A stretch of DNA of 50,838 bases from Oscillospiraceae bacterium (GTDB lineage: Bacteria; Bacillota; Clostridia; Oscillospirales; Acutalibacteraceae): NCBI GenBank assembly GCA_902796905.1, contig CADBQU010000003.1:1-50838 (forward strand), given 5' to 3'. This document shows positions 50,695-50,838 of the stretch, in pieces (the first letter of the stretch is position 1; each line of letters opens with the position of its first letter). Below the pieces are notes generated by a model. That model was not told where the DNA came from. It searched no databases and saw only the letters and a program-made list of their open reading frames with translations. The translations under genes were made by a program, and so were the position numbers.

Positions 50695-50838
50695 ATGGAC
50701 TATAAAATAATGGCTTTGGAAGATAAAATAGACGAAATAGATAAAAAGCTAAAAAATATAACGGTATCGGGAGATAATAAAGAAATACATTTTAATAATA
50801 CAACAATAGACTGTATACAGTTAAGAGGTAAATCGACA
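50695..50838 (+). CDS. Start of an unrecognised protein (runs off the right edge)
   Basis: ATG 50695 follows GGCGGAGC, a usable ribosome site. The visible 48 residues begin MDYKIMALEDKIDEIDKKLK, a likely coiled-coil or helical segment, followed by NITVSGDNKEIHFNN. I do not recognise it. It is the first possible target of the leader RNAs upstream, and the short spacing and charged helix recall small phage-like genes, but that is only an impression. Confidence 0.45.
   Translation, partial: MDYKIMALEDKIDEIDKKLKNITVSGDNKEIHFNNTTIDCIQLRGKST

Noticed and set aside
50607..50705. 32-residue frame (TTG start, ends RSKNGL) overlapping the last gene
   Set aside because: No ribosome site and it overlaps the better supported start at 50695 in another frame; it might be the tail of a broken gene but cannot be shown.

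Overview
The window reads as chromosome from an AT-rich (by eye about one third G+C) Gram-positive, Clostridia-like Firmicute. Family-level support comes from RNase J, GdpP (c-di-AMP phosphodiesterase), the FakA/Asp23 pair, full-length Rel, PcrA, DUF896 and HemW, Gram-positive style Shine-Dalgarno sites, frequent TTG starts, and a PdaB-type deacetylase that suggests spore formation. No rRNA, CRISPR array or intact transposon is present. The first 236 bases are a G+C-richer fragment of a transposon-associated tnpV gene.

Layout. 1-2870: tnpV fragment, then a polar amino-acid ABC transporter (binding protein, terminator, permease, ATPase). 2871-5956: tRNA-Thr(GGU), RNase J and structured repeats. 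5957-13593: gdpP-rplI-dnaB, then tilS-hpt-ftsH. 13756-20899 (minus strand): asp23-fakA-recG, preceded by an orphan peptide-binding lipoprotein and ymdB. 21400-27760: Lrp regulator, decayed glycosidase tail, histidine phosphatase/DUF896, XRE regulator, hemW, pduL, ferredoxin, EamA exporter and a lipoprotein. 27919-37430: uppP, tRNA-Ala(GGC), then recJ-rel-dtd-MBL-pcrA. 37431-38658: a small-protein region with a split membrane gene. 38784-46347: nth; FHA-FtsW/RodA-PBP; D,D-carboxypeptidase; phosphoesterase; PdaB. 46446-49997: sulfur/thio-tRNA cluster (small Cys-containing ORF, cysK, HD protein, mnmA, Rrf2). 50155-50838: two structured, terminator-ended RNA segments and the start of an unrecognised gene.

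Working groups: cell-wall synthesis and remodelling (uppP, FtsW, PBP, DacA-like, PdaB-like), stringent and c-di-AMP signalling (rel, gdpP), DNA repair and recombination (recG, recJ, pcrA, nth), and cysteine/2-thiouridine metabolism with a candidate Fe-S or cysteine-responsive Rrf2 regulator. Convergent genes almost always share one bidirectional hairpin terminator.

The most unusual signal is a family of intergenic repeats (5668-5731, 5745-5808, 13653-13736, 21266-21354, 28781-28875, 33558-33640, 34845-34929, with decayed copies at 3111-3196, 5819-5880 and 23984-24027). Each intact copy folds as a closing stem around exactly three short hairpins whose loops are mostly TTT or AAA, giving a four-way junction with almost no unpaired bases. 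The stem sequences differ from copy to copy while the fold is kept. Second in interest is the cysK leader: a near-consensus promoter overlapped by a perfect TTTCCTA-N9-TAGGAAA palindrome, a hairpin leader and a 39-residue ORF with Cys-Cys. Third is the uncharacterised leader RNA at 50155-50343.
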